From Mnemiopsis leidyi (taxonomy: Eukaryota > Ctenophora > Tentaculata > Lobata > Bolinopsidae), in NCBI GenBank assembly GCA_000226015.1, contig JH154020.1:6470-70469 (forward strand): DNA of 64,000 nt, read 5' to 3'. Shown here one piece after another: positions 11,001 to 26,000 of this stretch; position 1 is the stretch's first letter, and the number at the start of each line of letters is the position of its first letter. A program made the position numbers and the translations under genes. Under the pieces are notes generated by a model, which saw nothing but the letters and a program-made list of their open reading frames with translations, did not search any database and was not told the origin of the DNA.

Positions 11001-14000
11001 GTCCGGTTTACAAATCCGTGTCTTGTAAGTCCCGGTGCAGTAGTTAAAGTTGTACCCTCCTCTAATCCCTGGAGTTGCAGAGTTTACAAGGGATGATTTG
11101 AAGTAGATCTACATAAATCTAGGTAGATCTAACAGCAATTAACTGACAAATAACGGAAAAATTTCTAACGCTAACCTTAGAATTCAATATTTTGAAATTG
11201 AAGTACGTAGAAGTTTATTGGGCCCAGATGAGTCCAGCTTTAGCATCCAATTTTGGAAACAGCTGAAATCGACAGATCATAGGAAAAAAAGAAAGCGGTG
11301 CGGGGTGCCTAGAATTCAATACTCATGAAACAGGAAAAAAAGCATTTACCATCGTAACACTTGGTGGATCTGATGCTCATGACCTTCCGTTGGTTATTGA
11401 CGGTCATGCAGCATTTCTCACAACACTGAGTCAGGTGCGGATATCCTCCTCTAATGTAGCCCTTCTTTTCTTTGCATGGAGCCTGTACGCAACATCTTGC
11501 TTTAAAGTTGGGGAGACGGATGCAAATTGCTTCACAGCAACGAGCATGAGTGCTTGAATTTTAGGTTTTTCGGTTGTTGAATTGAGAAGTCGTTACTGCA
11601 TGAAACTGTTTAACAAAGACAGAAAATCAGTAAAGATTACCTGGAGTTTTGGGAGCTCAGTATGTTTGACGTAGTAGGCGAACACCTGGGTGTAGTACGC
11701 TTCCTCCTTGATATGTTTCAGTTTGTCAGGATAGTCCCACGTTGTAACGGTCTCGCAGTGGTTCTTCTTCGGCTGGAGGGTGTGTTACTTGATTGTCTGA
11801 TAACAACGTTAATTTCCCTGGTAAACCCTATAAGCGGGATCCTCAGATCAGGGCTACACTATTAATGTATAAAGATGCGGCTCCATGTAGAATGAGTAAG
11901 TATCGAATCTGATGATTTTCCTGAAGCTGTGATTGTGAAGATGAATTTAAAACGATCGGTTAAGAACTGACGTCATCAAGATGCATTGTCTTGCAGATCT
12001 TATAGACAGACATGGAGTGACACTTCTTGGCGAGGACATCACCATACTTCTTAGTGAAACACTTCTCCTTCTTGTGGATATCACCAAACACTGTCCATCC
12101 TGAAAATATTAGCAAGTTACTCGATAGGCACATTGTCGTTAGTAACCATATAATTTGACTTAGTAGATTTCATCAGAATTGCTGCCTGGAAGTGGAACTG
12201 ATTACTCAAAAACTTAAGATCTATATCATTTGTCATAAGTGCTGGTTGATAAAAAACCTCCATATTTGTTCATGTCAAGAGAATTGACCGGGATGATATT
12301 CTTCCTGATAAAGACCTCCCATTTCGACTTCCAGAATGTCAGTTTAATCCTGACTCTCTTGAAGCAAGTGGGGTAACCCCAGGTCACTAGGTTTTTACAT
12401 CTCAAGGACTTGATTCCTGACTCGTCCGCAATGATCCTACAGACATTAAACTTTTGGAGGTGGTGGCACTTCTGTAGAGTTGCGGTGCCGACCTAGAGGG
12501 AATAACGGTTATAAGCAGTTATAAGCACTATATACCTTATGAGCACTGATAGTTACAGTCAATAAAGTCATAGGGAATAGGGATTTTGGCATTTCATATC
12601 CACGACCCAATTAGCACTTAGCAGTTAGAAACATACTAGTCTATTTTAAAACGTTTAAAAGCGGCTTAGAGAAGACCCCGATGGAGCAAATGAATATCGG
12701 AGGTTCACTCTGACCTTCTTTTTCCAGCACTTCTTAACAGGGGTGATCTCTCCGTAGACAAAGTACCTCTTGTACTGTATACAAGGTGTCTTGTACTGGG
12801 TCACTATATTCTTCGTCAGGTATATAGCGAATATTTTCCTCCAGTGATCCGCCAACTTAAACTGAGTCCAGGCTAAAATGATAATATCAGTTTACTGAAA
12901 ACTGAAGAGTACAAACTGGTTTCATGGGATTAGATTGAGAAATACCAGAAGCCTCTGAGTTGATAATTGATCCAATTATAAAAAGGAAACTTGTCAAACG
13001 CGGGATAAGACAATTATTCTCTCGTTGACCCTTGTTTTAGTGGCAATATCGACTCTCCCCACGAATAAAATTGTCCAGAAACTAAACTCACTATCAGGAG
13101 AGTCCCAAGTAACACGTTTGGTGCAGTCAACAGGCATCTCTTCAGCCAAGGTAGGGGGGACACAGAGATCGAACTCGTACAGGCCATGACACAACTTGTT
13201 CTCCTTTCCTTCGCACTTCTTTGTAAAGCACTTCTGCTCCTTGGTAATACCTGATAGTGTTACAGAAAACTTGAGTAATTTCCATCCACGTTGCAACTTT
13301 GAGAACCCAGAATCGTGAGCAAATCTTCATAGGAATGCTGTTAAACAACGTAATCTGCCCTGAGAATTAGGATTTAAAGATATACATCACAAGAACGGTA
13401 AGGACAGATAACGACTTACTCTCCACGATGACGACCCGTCCTTTATACCGGGCTGTGTTCAGAGCGTACTGAGGTTTCACCCTCTTTTCAATATAGAGCC
13501 TGAACCTCGCGTCGCAGAAGTTCAAGTCTGTTGTCACTTGCTTGCAGCCCAGAGGTTTTGTCCATGTTGTGTAATCCTTGCAGACCACACGGGGTATAGC
13601 TGACGCTGGGGAAGAGTTAGATTCTAGTGGCATTTTGTAGTTAGACAGAAAGTTAATAATAGTAGAAATTTTAATGTCAAAAACTTACTAACAACCTGAG
13701 GATGAATGAAGCAAGGTCTGCTCAACTACACTCTGGGGGTGCTTCAATAAACTTATAACATTATATGTTAATAAACATTCTTCCATTAACTGTTTACAGT
13801 CGTCAATAGTTTAGTAGTTTGCAACGTTTGTTGTAACGTCTGTATCTTGTCGAGATGCTAGAATGACTTACATTTGTCAGTGTAGCAGATCTTGTACTGG
13901 TAGAGGTTATGACACTCTTCAAACGCGTATGTACCGTCTTTCTTCGCAACTGGGAAACATAGCAACCTTAGATTTACCTTCGCTTGCTTTCGATGTGCTT

Positions 14001-17000
14001 ATATGGCTTCCTTAGGGTGCTAGGACAGAATTTTCAATTCCATCCAAACGTTTTATATTAATAGTTTGATTGGCAGCTTGAAGGAATAAATGATTGAATA
14101 GTTTTGTCTAAGATTTTAAGAAAAGGTTAGAAATTACCGTATTTCTTGCTCCAACATTTCTTGTGAGACTTGATACCCTTGTACACAAAGTGGTTGTGCG
14201 TACAGTAGTCAGTTTGGTAGGTATACTGCCGAGAAACCCCGTTCTTTATCCAATTCTCAAACACTACCTTCCACAGCTTCTTTGTATAGAGTGGCTTGAA
14301 ACCTGTAGGAATGGTTGTTTTTAAGTTCTAACTTACCATAAATTCGTAGATTGAAATTAACGTTATTATGATATCTATGATAACATAATTGATTGAGAAT
14401 CATTATCAAAGTATTATATCGTTCACTATATATATATATATATTATAAATATATCGTTTATTGAATGAAATTGTAAACCTCGACATGCAGGGGAGTTATT
14501 CGAACATAGTATTAGTATCGAAATACAAACTCAGATTAATTACATAAGAACTCAATATTCAATAAAAGATGCAACTTCGCCCGAACGTTAACACTAGATA
14601 CTGACTGTTTGGTTTGTCCCAGGAGGTAATTCTCACACAACGGTACTGCACGGTAGTAGCACTACCGGAGGGTTCACAGAGGGTGTACACGAACAAGTTG
14701 TGGCACTTCTTGAACACGTAATGCTTTTCTGAAGAGTTAGATGTTACTTGGAGTGAAAGAATCGGTTATAATTATAGAATAGTTTGATTCATTCGGTGAA
14801 TTCGCACAAGTTGTCTTAATGTAAATGTGAATTCAAAAGCGTTCAAAATCGTATATTAATATAGAATTCACCGCGTTTGTTTATCGTTTTCTTGAGGTTC
14901 AAGATAGACATACGATTATGTAATAGATGGTTAGATAGTTTAACAACCATCTGATAATGACAAAAATAATTGAAGATTTTTTCTCATTCTTTTACTAGTG
15001 TCTTTGGTAGAACTATAACTATATAGTGATGCGGAAGCACATTCATATTGATATTTGGTTGAGTAAAATTTTCCACAAACAGAGAAATGCCCACTAGCAA
15101 TATGATACACGCCCAAGATTCGTGACTTCATAGAAAATTCAACTCCAATAGTGGTCATGATTGGTTGTCACAGAGCTATTTGACTAAATCAGCGAGAACT
15201 ATTCGATACTTCAATACCAGGCACATACTATAAGTTAAATTTGGGAATTTGATGCGAGTGTTGCTCAAGTACCGTTTTAGATTGCTCAGACAGAGTGATT
15301 TCCTTAAATGATTCAACGAGGAAAAAGTCCGCGGATTATAACCACAAATTTAAGGCTTGATCTAGATATCAAATATCTAGGAGTAATAAATTCGCTCTTC
15401 GGAATGAATTTCTTGTTCCGTGTAAGTGTAACGAAAAAACGTGTTGTATCGCCGGATAGCAGCTAGGATAAAGTGATATATAGGGGGAGGGGTTGCAACA
15501 AAAAAATCAGCCACAGATTTACAATTTGCTGTAGCATTTCTTTCGTCTTAATTTTCCCCTCTTTTCGTTTTTTCGCGTTTTTTGCTGTTTTTCTTTTATT
15601 TTTATTTCCATTTTTGTTGATTTTTCGGCTTATTAACTTCGGATTTCTGCAACCGAAATATAGCATTGAAAACGTAAGTTAGTAAGATTATAAAAATATG
15701 TATACATACACATACATACATATACATTATATACTAGTTGTACTCATAAGCCTACTTCTTGTGAAGCGGTCTTACTACCCCCCCCCCCCTCTGCAATAAC
15801 GAACAGACCAGAGTGAAGCTGGTCGTTATGATATAATCTGTACACCATGATAGGCATGCTTTATGTATACACTACCTACTCAAAGTTATCTTTGTGAATA
15901 TTGCATCGGTTTTTATTGCATTCCATATCTTAAACTGATGCTTCTTGCTCAATCGTTTATGCATTTATGTGGGCTTCTTCGCGAGACTACTTTAGTACCA
16001 TCGGAAGAAATCCGACAGTTTGGTACTTTTCACAAGGTCATTCGACAATATTAATTCATTTTGTTTGTCGTCAATGATCGTTAATGCCGCACAAACCACT
16101 AATATCCGCAAATCTTGCGATTTTAAATTGTCAAATTAAAACACAGTTTTCCAGACTAGATAAAACCATGTTTCTGATAAAAAGGACGCTGGTTCTCTAC
16201 CTAGCTATCACAGTGCTATCTGTAATGGTAGATTCGAACTGTCTTGTACAGAACACAGCTCACGGATCCTCGAACGAGATTAGAGTGGTAAGTAATCATG
16301 CAGTGGAAAATCTAGACGTTCCTCAGGATGAGAGATATTTTCTGTAAAAGGAGAAAATATACGTAAATTTAAAAAACTGAAATATGTTATCATAAGTTCT
16401 AACCAACTTTCTATTCACCAGATGGACAAGCCAGTAGTCGAAGTAGAGAAGGGAGTAGTGAAGACATATGACGACTTGTGTCTCTGTTTGAACCCAAACG
16501 GGGGCTTCTTAGGAAGTTCAAGTGTTGACTTCATGAAGTGTCCCTCAGCGGCCCCCTTCATCAAGGGCGTACATTTCACCAAATGTGGAAGCAGGGCTAT
16601 ACCTACCGGCATTGATTGCTTTGGACCGTGAAAAATTGACATTTCAGCTCTGTTGAGCCTTATAGGTTGATCAAAATAAGATGAGTTGACTAGGGGGTTG
16701 CTGGCAAAGATCAATTCATAATTAACTTTAAGTTTAAGAGCATATTATGTTTACAAATTGTCTCTGTTCAATGATCCGATTATTGAATTGTTCCAAGGCC
16801 TCTCGAAAAATTGTTTTATTGAATTATCATAATTTTAGTGCAAATGAATTTCTAAATCTTAAAACTTTCAAAACTTGCCGAGTGATATCCATCTTGTCCA
16901 ACTCTGGATAGCGGCATACTTCAAATTGCTTAAAATCTTAATTGTTTGATAGCTTGGGTAGATATATATTATTCTTGAAATCGCCAAAAAATATTGGCAA

Positions 17001-20000
17001 AATGATTTCATTCCAAAATGTTCTTATTCCGAAATCTCTTTTCGACGACCCAATCTTTCTATTTGAACTTTTTTCGCCTACTTGTCCTGAACTGACTGTA
17101 AAAAGAATATTTCTAAAACTATAACTTACTAGGATTCACCCAACATGATAACGCAGAATTACTTTAACCTTAGTCTTTTAATGTTTTAGTTTGCTCTTGT
17201 GGTGATTATTTACCTCCTTGTGAGAACAATCTGTGTTAAAAATCAATAGAGGAAATTCAAATATTTTCTTAGATTGAAGAAAGTGCCAAGTCAGTACGTT
17301 TAGTTGTCTAACCTGAAATTACCGAGTATTGTTGAGGCACAAATTTGCGCTAAAATAGTTTGTTAATATCGCGTGATCTGATGACGGCGGGCGTTATATT
17401 TGATACTCAAAGGAAGAGTTTTATATTTAGCCCTTAAGCTAAATAATCAAAAATGCTCATCTTCTTGGCGTGAGTCGTTTGATAATAAATAGGAACTTAC
17501 ATATAGCACGCTAGTACTTCTTTCTTTTGTTCTATGGTTCAAGAATGCATTTATTTTGACAACGAATTCATGAATAACTAAGACACAGGTCCTTATTGTG
17601 GGCAATTTTTTCTTCTTATTACTTTGTTGAAAATAAAAACTAAAACATCCGCGACAGGAACACACTATGCTAATTTTGGGGAGGATGCTTGTTCTTTTTT
17701 CTGTAGTGGCAGCTATAAGTGTGGTTGGAGCGAACAATTGTTTGGCCCTAAACCAGGCTCATCGACCTAACAATGAAATCAGAATAGTAAGTTTTCATGT
17801 CTTCAGAATTCTGAGGATTTCAGTGGCGTATTGTAGATCAGGATGGTTATTCGAATTTTTGTTTAAAACAGTATGAANNNNNNNNNNNNNTTCCCTCTTT
17901 TCGTTTTTTTGCTGTTTTTCTTTTATTTTTATTTCCATTTTTGTTGCTTTTTCGGCTTATTAACTTCGGATTTCTTAAACCGAAATAGCATTAAAAAACG
18001 TAAGTTAGTAAGTATTTTAAAAATATGTATACATACACATACATACATTATATACTAGTTGTACTCATAACCCCACTTACGGACCTGATAAGGGAAGCTA
18101 ATGGTTATCAATTCAATTCGATTTAGAATTCAACATGAAGCTTCTTGTGAAGCGGTCTTACTACCCCCCCCCCCCCTACCTGCAATAACGAACAGACCAG
18201 AGTGAAGCTGGTCGTTATGATATAATCTGTACACCATGATAGGCATGCTTTATGTATACACTACCTACTCAAAGTTGTGTTTGTTAATATTGCATCGGTT
18301 TTTTATTGCATTCCATATCTTAAACTGATGTTTCTTGATCAATCGTTTATGCATTTATGTGGGCTTCTTCGCGAGACTATTATAGTTCAGTCGGAAGAAA
18401 TCGAACAGTTTGATACTTTTCACAAGGTCATTCGACAATATTAATTCATGTTGTCGATCACATTCAACTTTTTCAGTCTTCAAACTAATCGTGATTGTCG
18501 TCAATCATCGATAATACCACACAAACCACTAATATCCGCAAATCTTGCGATTCTAAATTGTCAAATTTAAACACCGTTTTCCAGACTAGATAAAACCATG
18601 TTTCTGATAAAAAGGACAATGTTTCTCTACCTAGCTATCACGGTGCTATCTGTAATGGTAGATTCGAACTGTCTTGTACAGAACACAGCTCACGGATCCT
18701 CGAATGAGATTAGAGCGGTAAGTTTTACAGTAGGAAAATGAGACGTTCTACTTTGTCTGTAAAAGTAGAAAAATGTGCAAATAAACTTGATATTAACAAG
18801 GAAAACAGTAATAACCTGCTTAAATCTAATCGAAACAGCCCCACCAACAAGCCCTTCACACAACAGATTGACATGCCACGAATAGGCGACACGACATACG
18901 ACGATGTGTGTTCCTGCTTACGGCACCTTCAGAGCGGAATTGAACTGAGTGTTGACTTCATGAAGTGTCCCTCAGCGGCCCCCTTCATCAGGAGCGTACA
19001 TTTCACCAGATGTGGAAGCAGGGCTATACCTACCGGAATTGATTGCTTTGGACTGTGAACTAACGAAATTTCAGCTCTCTTGAGATTTATAGGTTGATTG
19101 ATGGGTTGTATTGAAGGATGTTGATAAATATCTTTAAATAATAAACATTAAATTAATTATCAGCACATAAAATTGCTTCTATTTAATCCAATTATTAAAT
19201 CATTTCAAGTCCTTTGGAAAAACTGTTTTATTGAATGATCATGATTATAATTCATCTGGGTATATTATGTTGGCTGATGATTTTAGAACTGTTAACTGTT
19301 TTCAGAACTTGCCAATTGATATTCATCTTCTATACAACCCAAATAACAGCATGGATAGCTAGGGTAGATTTTTGATATTCAAAATTCCGGAAAAATGATT
19401 TGATACAAAACATTTTCTTCTAACGATATAAATATGTCTTTTCGACGATAAAATCTTAGATTTTTTATTCGTTTGTTCCTCGCTAACTTGTCTCGAACAG
19501 TATATAAATAGAAAATATAATGCCAATACTAACTGAGCAACTTGGATTAACCTAAATTAACAAAGCAGAATTGGTTGCTCTTAGCAATGTCTATTTCCAT
19601 TTTCCAAATCAGCACCAACCCATATACATGGAAAATCGAGTTTCGCTTCTCAGGAAAGTCAAAGTAGTAGGGTACTTCTGCATCACCGTCACACTCAACG
19701 TCCCTATCACAGATAATGACTTTGCGACATTCTTTCCGAAAACTTTTAAGATCTTAAGATAGAGCTTATAAACTTATAAAGATACGAGCCTTACACTTCA
19801 CTATCAGAAGGGATGGCAGAAGTACATATAACTTAACACATATCAGGGATAATATAAGTGAGAGCCAGTACCGAGCTTTGACCGACAGCTTTGAGCACAC
19901 CCTTTAGCCTAAATTGAGCCACTGCATCAGTCCAATAGATATTTTTCAATCCCTGTCTAGTGTTTACAAGCCGTGTAGCAGGGGACCAGATAAAGTTAAC

Positions 20001-23000
20001 CGGTAAACGGACATAGTTGAACACCGTACTTCCATCTTGGGACTACAAAACAACAAGGAAATATTTCCCTGTGTTTATTGTCCGGGTAGCAGCGACGATG
20101 AACTAATATACGGGTCGACCAGAGTCTTGCCGTTAAATAAAATCGGTACACTATAGACATGCTACAAGTACATGCTACATACCTAATCATTACTCAAAGT
20201 TGTTTTTGTGAATATTGCATCAGTTATAGACGGGACGCATTCCATATATCGAACTGATGCCTTTCGACTTTTGCTCATTTGATTATCTTGCTCAATCGTT
20301 TGTGTATAAAGCCTCATTTCGCGAGACTAAACTTTTTCTCGTGACTTACTTTTTCTCGCAAGACTCTCGGGGAACTTAACAATAATCTTAACTAAAACTT
20401 TAACATTTTGGATGAAGCCATCCGATGCTGATAATTCATTTGGTTGATCATAATGTTTTTTCAATCTAATGATCGTGATCGTCGTCAACCATCGGTCGTG
20501 CCACACGAACCATTGATAACCGCTGATGTTTGCAACTCCGATTCCTCAAATTTAAACACAGTTTTCCAGACTAGATAAAACCATGTTTCTGATAAAAAGG
20601 ACAATGTTTCTCTACCTAGCTATCACGGTGCTATCTGTAATGGTAGATTCGAACTGTCTTGTACAGAACACCTCTCACAAACCCTCTAATGAGATTAGAG
20701 TGGTAAGTAATCATGCAGTGGAAAATCTAGACGTTCCTCAGGATGAGAGCAATTTTCTGTGAAATGACAAAAACATTCGTAAATATGTAAAAAACTGAAA
20801 AAGTTTATCATCAGTTCTAACCAACTTTAAATTCACCAGATGGATAAGCCAGTAGTCGAGGTAGAGAAGGGTGTTGTGAAGACATATGACGACTTGTGTC
20901 TCTGTTTGAACCCAAACGGGGGCTTCTCAGGAAGCTCGAGTGTTAACTTCATGAGGTGTCCCTCAGCCACCCCCTTCATCAAGGGCGTACATTTCACCAA
21001 ATGTGGAAGCAGGGCTATACCTACCGGAATTGACTGCTTTGGACTGTGAAATAGTGACATTTCAGCTATGTTGAGATTTATAGGTTGATCAATATGAGAT
21101 GAGTTGACTAGAGGGTTGCTGGCAAAGATCAATTTATAAGTTTAAGAGCATATTATGTTTATATATTATCTCTGTTCAATCCGATTATTGAATTGTTCCA
21201 AGGCCCTTCAAAAAATTGTTTTATTGAATTATCACAATTTTAGTGCATATGATTTTCTAAATTTTATAAGTTTCAAAATTTGCCGAGTGATGCCCATCTT
21301 GTCCAACTCTGAATAGCGGCAAGAAATAGCAGCAAACTTCAAATTGATTCAAATCTTAATTGTTTAAAAGCTTGGGTAGATTTATATAATTATTATTGAA
21401 ATCGCCAAAAAATATCAGCAAATTTATTTGATTCCAAAATGTTCTTATTCCAAAATCTCTTTACGACGACTTAATCTTTTTATTTTATCGTTTCGCCTAC
21501 TTATCCCGAACAGGCAGTAAAAAGAATATTACTAAAACTGAAACATTCAACATGATAACGCAGAATTATTTTAACCTTAGTCGTTCAATGTTTTAGTTTG
21601 TTCCTGTGGTGCTTGTTTACTTCCTTGTGAGAACAATCTGTGTTAAAAATTAATAGAGGAAACTAAATATTTTCTTAGATTGGAGAAAGTGCCAAGTCAG
21701 TACGTTTAGTTGCCTAACCTGAAATTACCGAGGATTATTAAGGCACAAATTTGCGATAAAATGGTTTGTTACTATAATATCGCGTGATCTGATAACGACG
21801 GGCATTATATTTAATACTCAAAGGAAGAGTTTGATATTTAGCCCTTGAGCTAAATAATCAAAAATGCTCATCTTCTTGGCATCCGCCGCATGATAATAAA
21901 TAGGAACTTAAATATAGCAAGCTAGTACTTCTTTTGTTCTTTAGTTTAAGAATGCTTTTATTTTGACAACGAATTCATGAATAACTAAGACACCTAGGTC
22001 CTATTGTGTATCATTGTTTTTCTTCTTCTTATTACTTTGTTGAGAAATAAAACTAAAACATCCGCGACAGGAACACACCATGCTAATTTTGGGGAGGATG
22101 CTTGCTCTGTTTTCTGTAGTGGCAGCTATAATAAGTGTGGTAGGAGCGAACAACTGTTTGGCCCTAAACCAGGCTCATCGACCTAATAATGAAATCAGAA
22201 TAGTAAGTATTCATGTCGTTTCAAGTATTCATGTCTTCAGAATTTAATTCTGAGGATTCCAGTGGCGTATTGTGGATCAGGATGGTCATCCGAATTTTTG
22301 TTTAAAACAGTATGAAAATCATTTGAACTTGCTATTTAATGGCGTAAATAACCAGGTTCACTATTAAGTGACACCTAAAAGGTTTCAAGCACTTGATTCC
22401 ATTTCAACCATGTGGTCGGCTTCCAATATGGCTCTTCGAAATATTCCCCTTATTATCTCAAAGTAATCACGTCAGAGTTAACCTGTTCATCACGTTCTGA
22501 ATAAGGCTCAAAAAGTTTTTTGAAACAAAAATAGTGTAAGTAACAAATTATCCTCTCACCCATTATGGTAAATAACTAAGTTAACCCTTAAAGTTATTTT
22601 GCATTCGTTAGTATTTATCAAATTTGACAATTTACAGGTCCAAATAGACAATGTGACATCTAAGGCGATCGCAAGTCTCCAAGATAATCACCTAAAAACC
22701 TTGATAGTTGATATCCTATCTCCCTTCCACAGGTAGAACAGCCGGTTGTGGCTGGCAACTTGTACGACGGAGTTTGCTCCTGTCTGAGGGACTACCCGGG
22801 GAACGTGGACTTCATGTCTTGTCCATCATCAGCTCCCTTTATCAAGAGTGTCGTTTTTGCGAGGTGCGGGGGAAATAATTTTATACCTGTCGGTATAGAT
22901 TGCGTTCGATTGAAGTAGATTTTCAAAATGATCTTGGCTTTGTTTTGAAACATGAAGACCATTCCAATTTAAATGCAGATCACATAATAAGACGACGATT

Positions 23001-26000
23001 TTTTTGATAATAAAAATTTATATCGAATGAGTATATTCTCTATTAGAATAGAATTCGCAGCATTGCATATTTTTGTATTTTTTGAGATTAAAAATCAAAT
23101 TAGATTCTGATAACTTTACTAAATAGAATGTTTTCTTTAGTATTGATGTTACATTATAGAAATTTAAAGCCAGAAAAAGCCAAAATAAACTTGAGATTTC
23201 TCAGGGCATGATGAAAATTTGCAAATTGGTTTACTATGTTATGCGCATAAACTTATCAGTCACAGAACGCAAAGCGTGTCTCCAGCCAGGAAAATCACGA
23301 GGCAATCAGTATACTTTTGCTTGGCATTTGTAATGATTAATTTGGGGGTTTTCAAGTTGGTGTAGGCGGAATGAAGTACATTACTATTGATGTTGATTGT
23401 GTAAACGAGGCTGGAATAAATCCTTCATGCAACAAGGAGGGATCTAGTTAGATAGAACTTTACACAAACAAGGCGGTGGCTGACAACTAGGCACCAAGGG
23501 ATCTGAGCTACCACAGGGGTCAGGTCACATTCCCACAGGGATAACATGGCCTAGCCCGATCAATGACGTTTCAGAGGTGATGTGAGTCGGTGCCAAGAGA
23601 TCTGAGCTACCAGTGGGTGGTGGAGATGGTCCACATCCTCACGACGTGAGCTGTGCTTGTTGGAGACATGTAAGAGCTATACCAGACCCCAGAGTTACAT
23701 GTGGGAGATCTGATCAGCTGTTAATGTGTTGCCACACAATGGATATAAATACTGCTGAAAAGATATGACATCATCGCATTTTCATCATGCCTACCTTCTC
23801 CAAGTTCATCACCAGTCAGCGTGGAGCACAGAAGATCCTGGATTCCGACGGCTATATCTACTCCCGGAAGAAGAGCAAGGACACAGCCCTAACCTCAACT
23901 TGGAGATGTGCCAAGTACAATCCTCCTACGAAGTGCAAGTGTCACATCTACTTAACCCTAGCAGACAACTCCCTCACTTTGGGTACACAGCCCCACAACC
24001 ACTCTGCTGATGGGAGTGTTCCAGCACGACAGGAAGTCCTAGTCTCCCTAAAACGGAAAGCAGCTGATCAACCTCTTTCTGCAACACAGAACCTCATCTT
24101 GGAGACCTTTGCAGACACGGCAGCAGAAGTAACTCAGACTCTCCCAAACCTGTATTCTCTTGCTCGAGTTGTTCAGAGAAGCCGAGCCTCCTCTTCTGGA
24201 TCTGCCAAACATGCCGAAGCTGCTACTTCGAGTGTTGGTAAGATTCCCTCGAAAAGAAGGAGGACTTCACACTCACCTGCATGATATTTTTCCTTCTACT
24301 CGACATATCCCAGTAGGATAGATTATGTTTTTGCTGTAGCCAAGTACTTTGGCAATGATATTGAGAAATTTATTCTGACTGTAAATACATGATTTCTGAA
24401 CTATTATCATTAATCCTTTGCTCAATCAATATTTCAATTGACTCTCAAAACATAGATACATACATCTGAACGAAGAAATCTGACACCTGCTGGATGATTA
24501 ACACTGTACCTGAACTAGAGCTATAGAACTTGGTGCCTCCGATCGACCTTAAATTTTAAAATAATAATTTTATGTGACACATTTCGATCATCTCTGTAGA
24601 ATGATCGAATCTTAGTTAATTTCTCACCTATAAGAAAATTTGTTTGACTTGATTTTTTTTAAATTTTGGAAAATTTGTCATTTAATTGCACTTAGAGAGG
24701 AACTTGAAAGCATAAGGTAACCTCCAGCTAAAAAGTTTAGCAATCTGAATTACTGACAGTCTAAACTCTAGATAAGATATACGTCAGTATGTAATAATAC
24801 CTAAACGTCAGTATATAATACCTCTTCCCGAATTTTTCCTCAGCACTTTCGAGATAATGATGTCGCAAGAAGCCATAGACTCAAAATAGTACAGTATATT
24901 TAGTTCTTTCAACACTACTATTATACAAATAATTCGAGGCTCTGAAGATGTGATCATATTTTTATAACTAAGATTTCAAGCCTTTCAAGTTTCCATCTGA
25001 CCACCATCTCTATCTTTGCGTATATAGTGTATCTTTTATTCCTCACTAACAGGAAGATTGTTTCCTGGCAAGCAGCTGGTAACAGTTTTTTAGTTTCAAG
25101 GAAAAGGAACCAGTTTGAATTGCACTTCTCTTACATCCAGAGCAGATCAGCCTACCTAAAGCAGATCCGCCCACCTACTCACCGATATTTTGTTTGTTGT
25201 CAATAAAGTGCAGCTGCAACACCGTGATCAGCATAAGGCCAACGTTACCTGTTAGTGTTAGCAAAAACAGCGTTAACAAGTTTGTTTTGTTTGGTCGTGG
25301 AGGTTTTGGTCAAACTTCCATAAATTATTGTTATTTGTAAACCTTAAAATCTCCGTTCAGCTAGAGTTTATTAAATAAAACTTAATCAAATTTACCGAAC
25401 TAAATTATAGCTGATCTGCTGACAAATCTGGATCGCCAAAGTTCAGACCAGCAAGGTCTTCATAGACTTGAGAAGAAGAAAAGTAACAGCATTGTCATCG
25501 ATTCAAACTATAATTATCTTTGAACTTTTTTTGTCTATTAATGCATCATTGCATCAATTCTCAATCTGAATTTAACCAAACATTTTTAAAAAGTATCCGA
25601 GAAATGCTGGTCCTGGTGATGCTGGTTACGCTGATCACTGTGGGAATAGGAGACAATCATTGTCTGGTCCTAGCTCCTCATTCCATAGGAACAAGGTGTC
25701 CACGAGTCAAGGTATGAACTTATGATTTCAAATAAGATAACTGGGGAGTCAGATAACCAGCTTTTCAAGTTTTAATATCACATGTGAACTGCAGTTGAGA
25801 AATTCTAGATGCTTTCGTAAAGCTAAAATGATATCGACATCTCTTCTGTTTCAGGACATTGACAATATTTGTAACTGTGTCAATACTATGAGTAGTTCTG
25901 ATACAGTCAGATTTCTTGTCTGTCCAGAGAGTCATCCCTTTATAGGGACGGTACGTACTCAAGAGTGTACAACTGGAAATAAAAAGCACATTCTAACCGG

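Larger units (their letters stand above)
15480..17877. repeat. segmental duplication, unit 1
   Basis: Begins near a T-rich stretch (about 15540-15660), then a poly-C run at 15779-15790, then GAACAGACCAGAGTGAAGC, the gene at 16168 and the gene at 17667. The same order recurs in unit 2 (from 17891) and, more diverged, in unit 3 (about 20080-22330). Confidence 0.8.

Noticed and set aside
13367-13633. ATG at 13633 as the start of a separate gene
   Set aside because: A strong acceptor (CTCTTCCCCAG) follows it at 13606, and the phase matches the upstream module exon, so the ATG is intronic.
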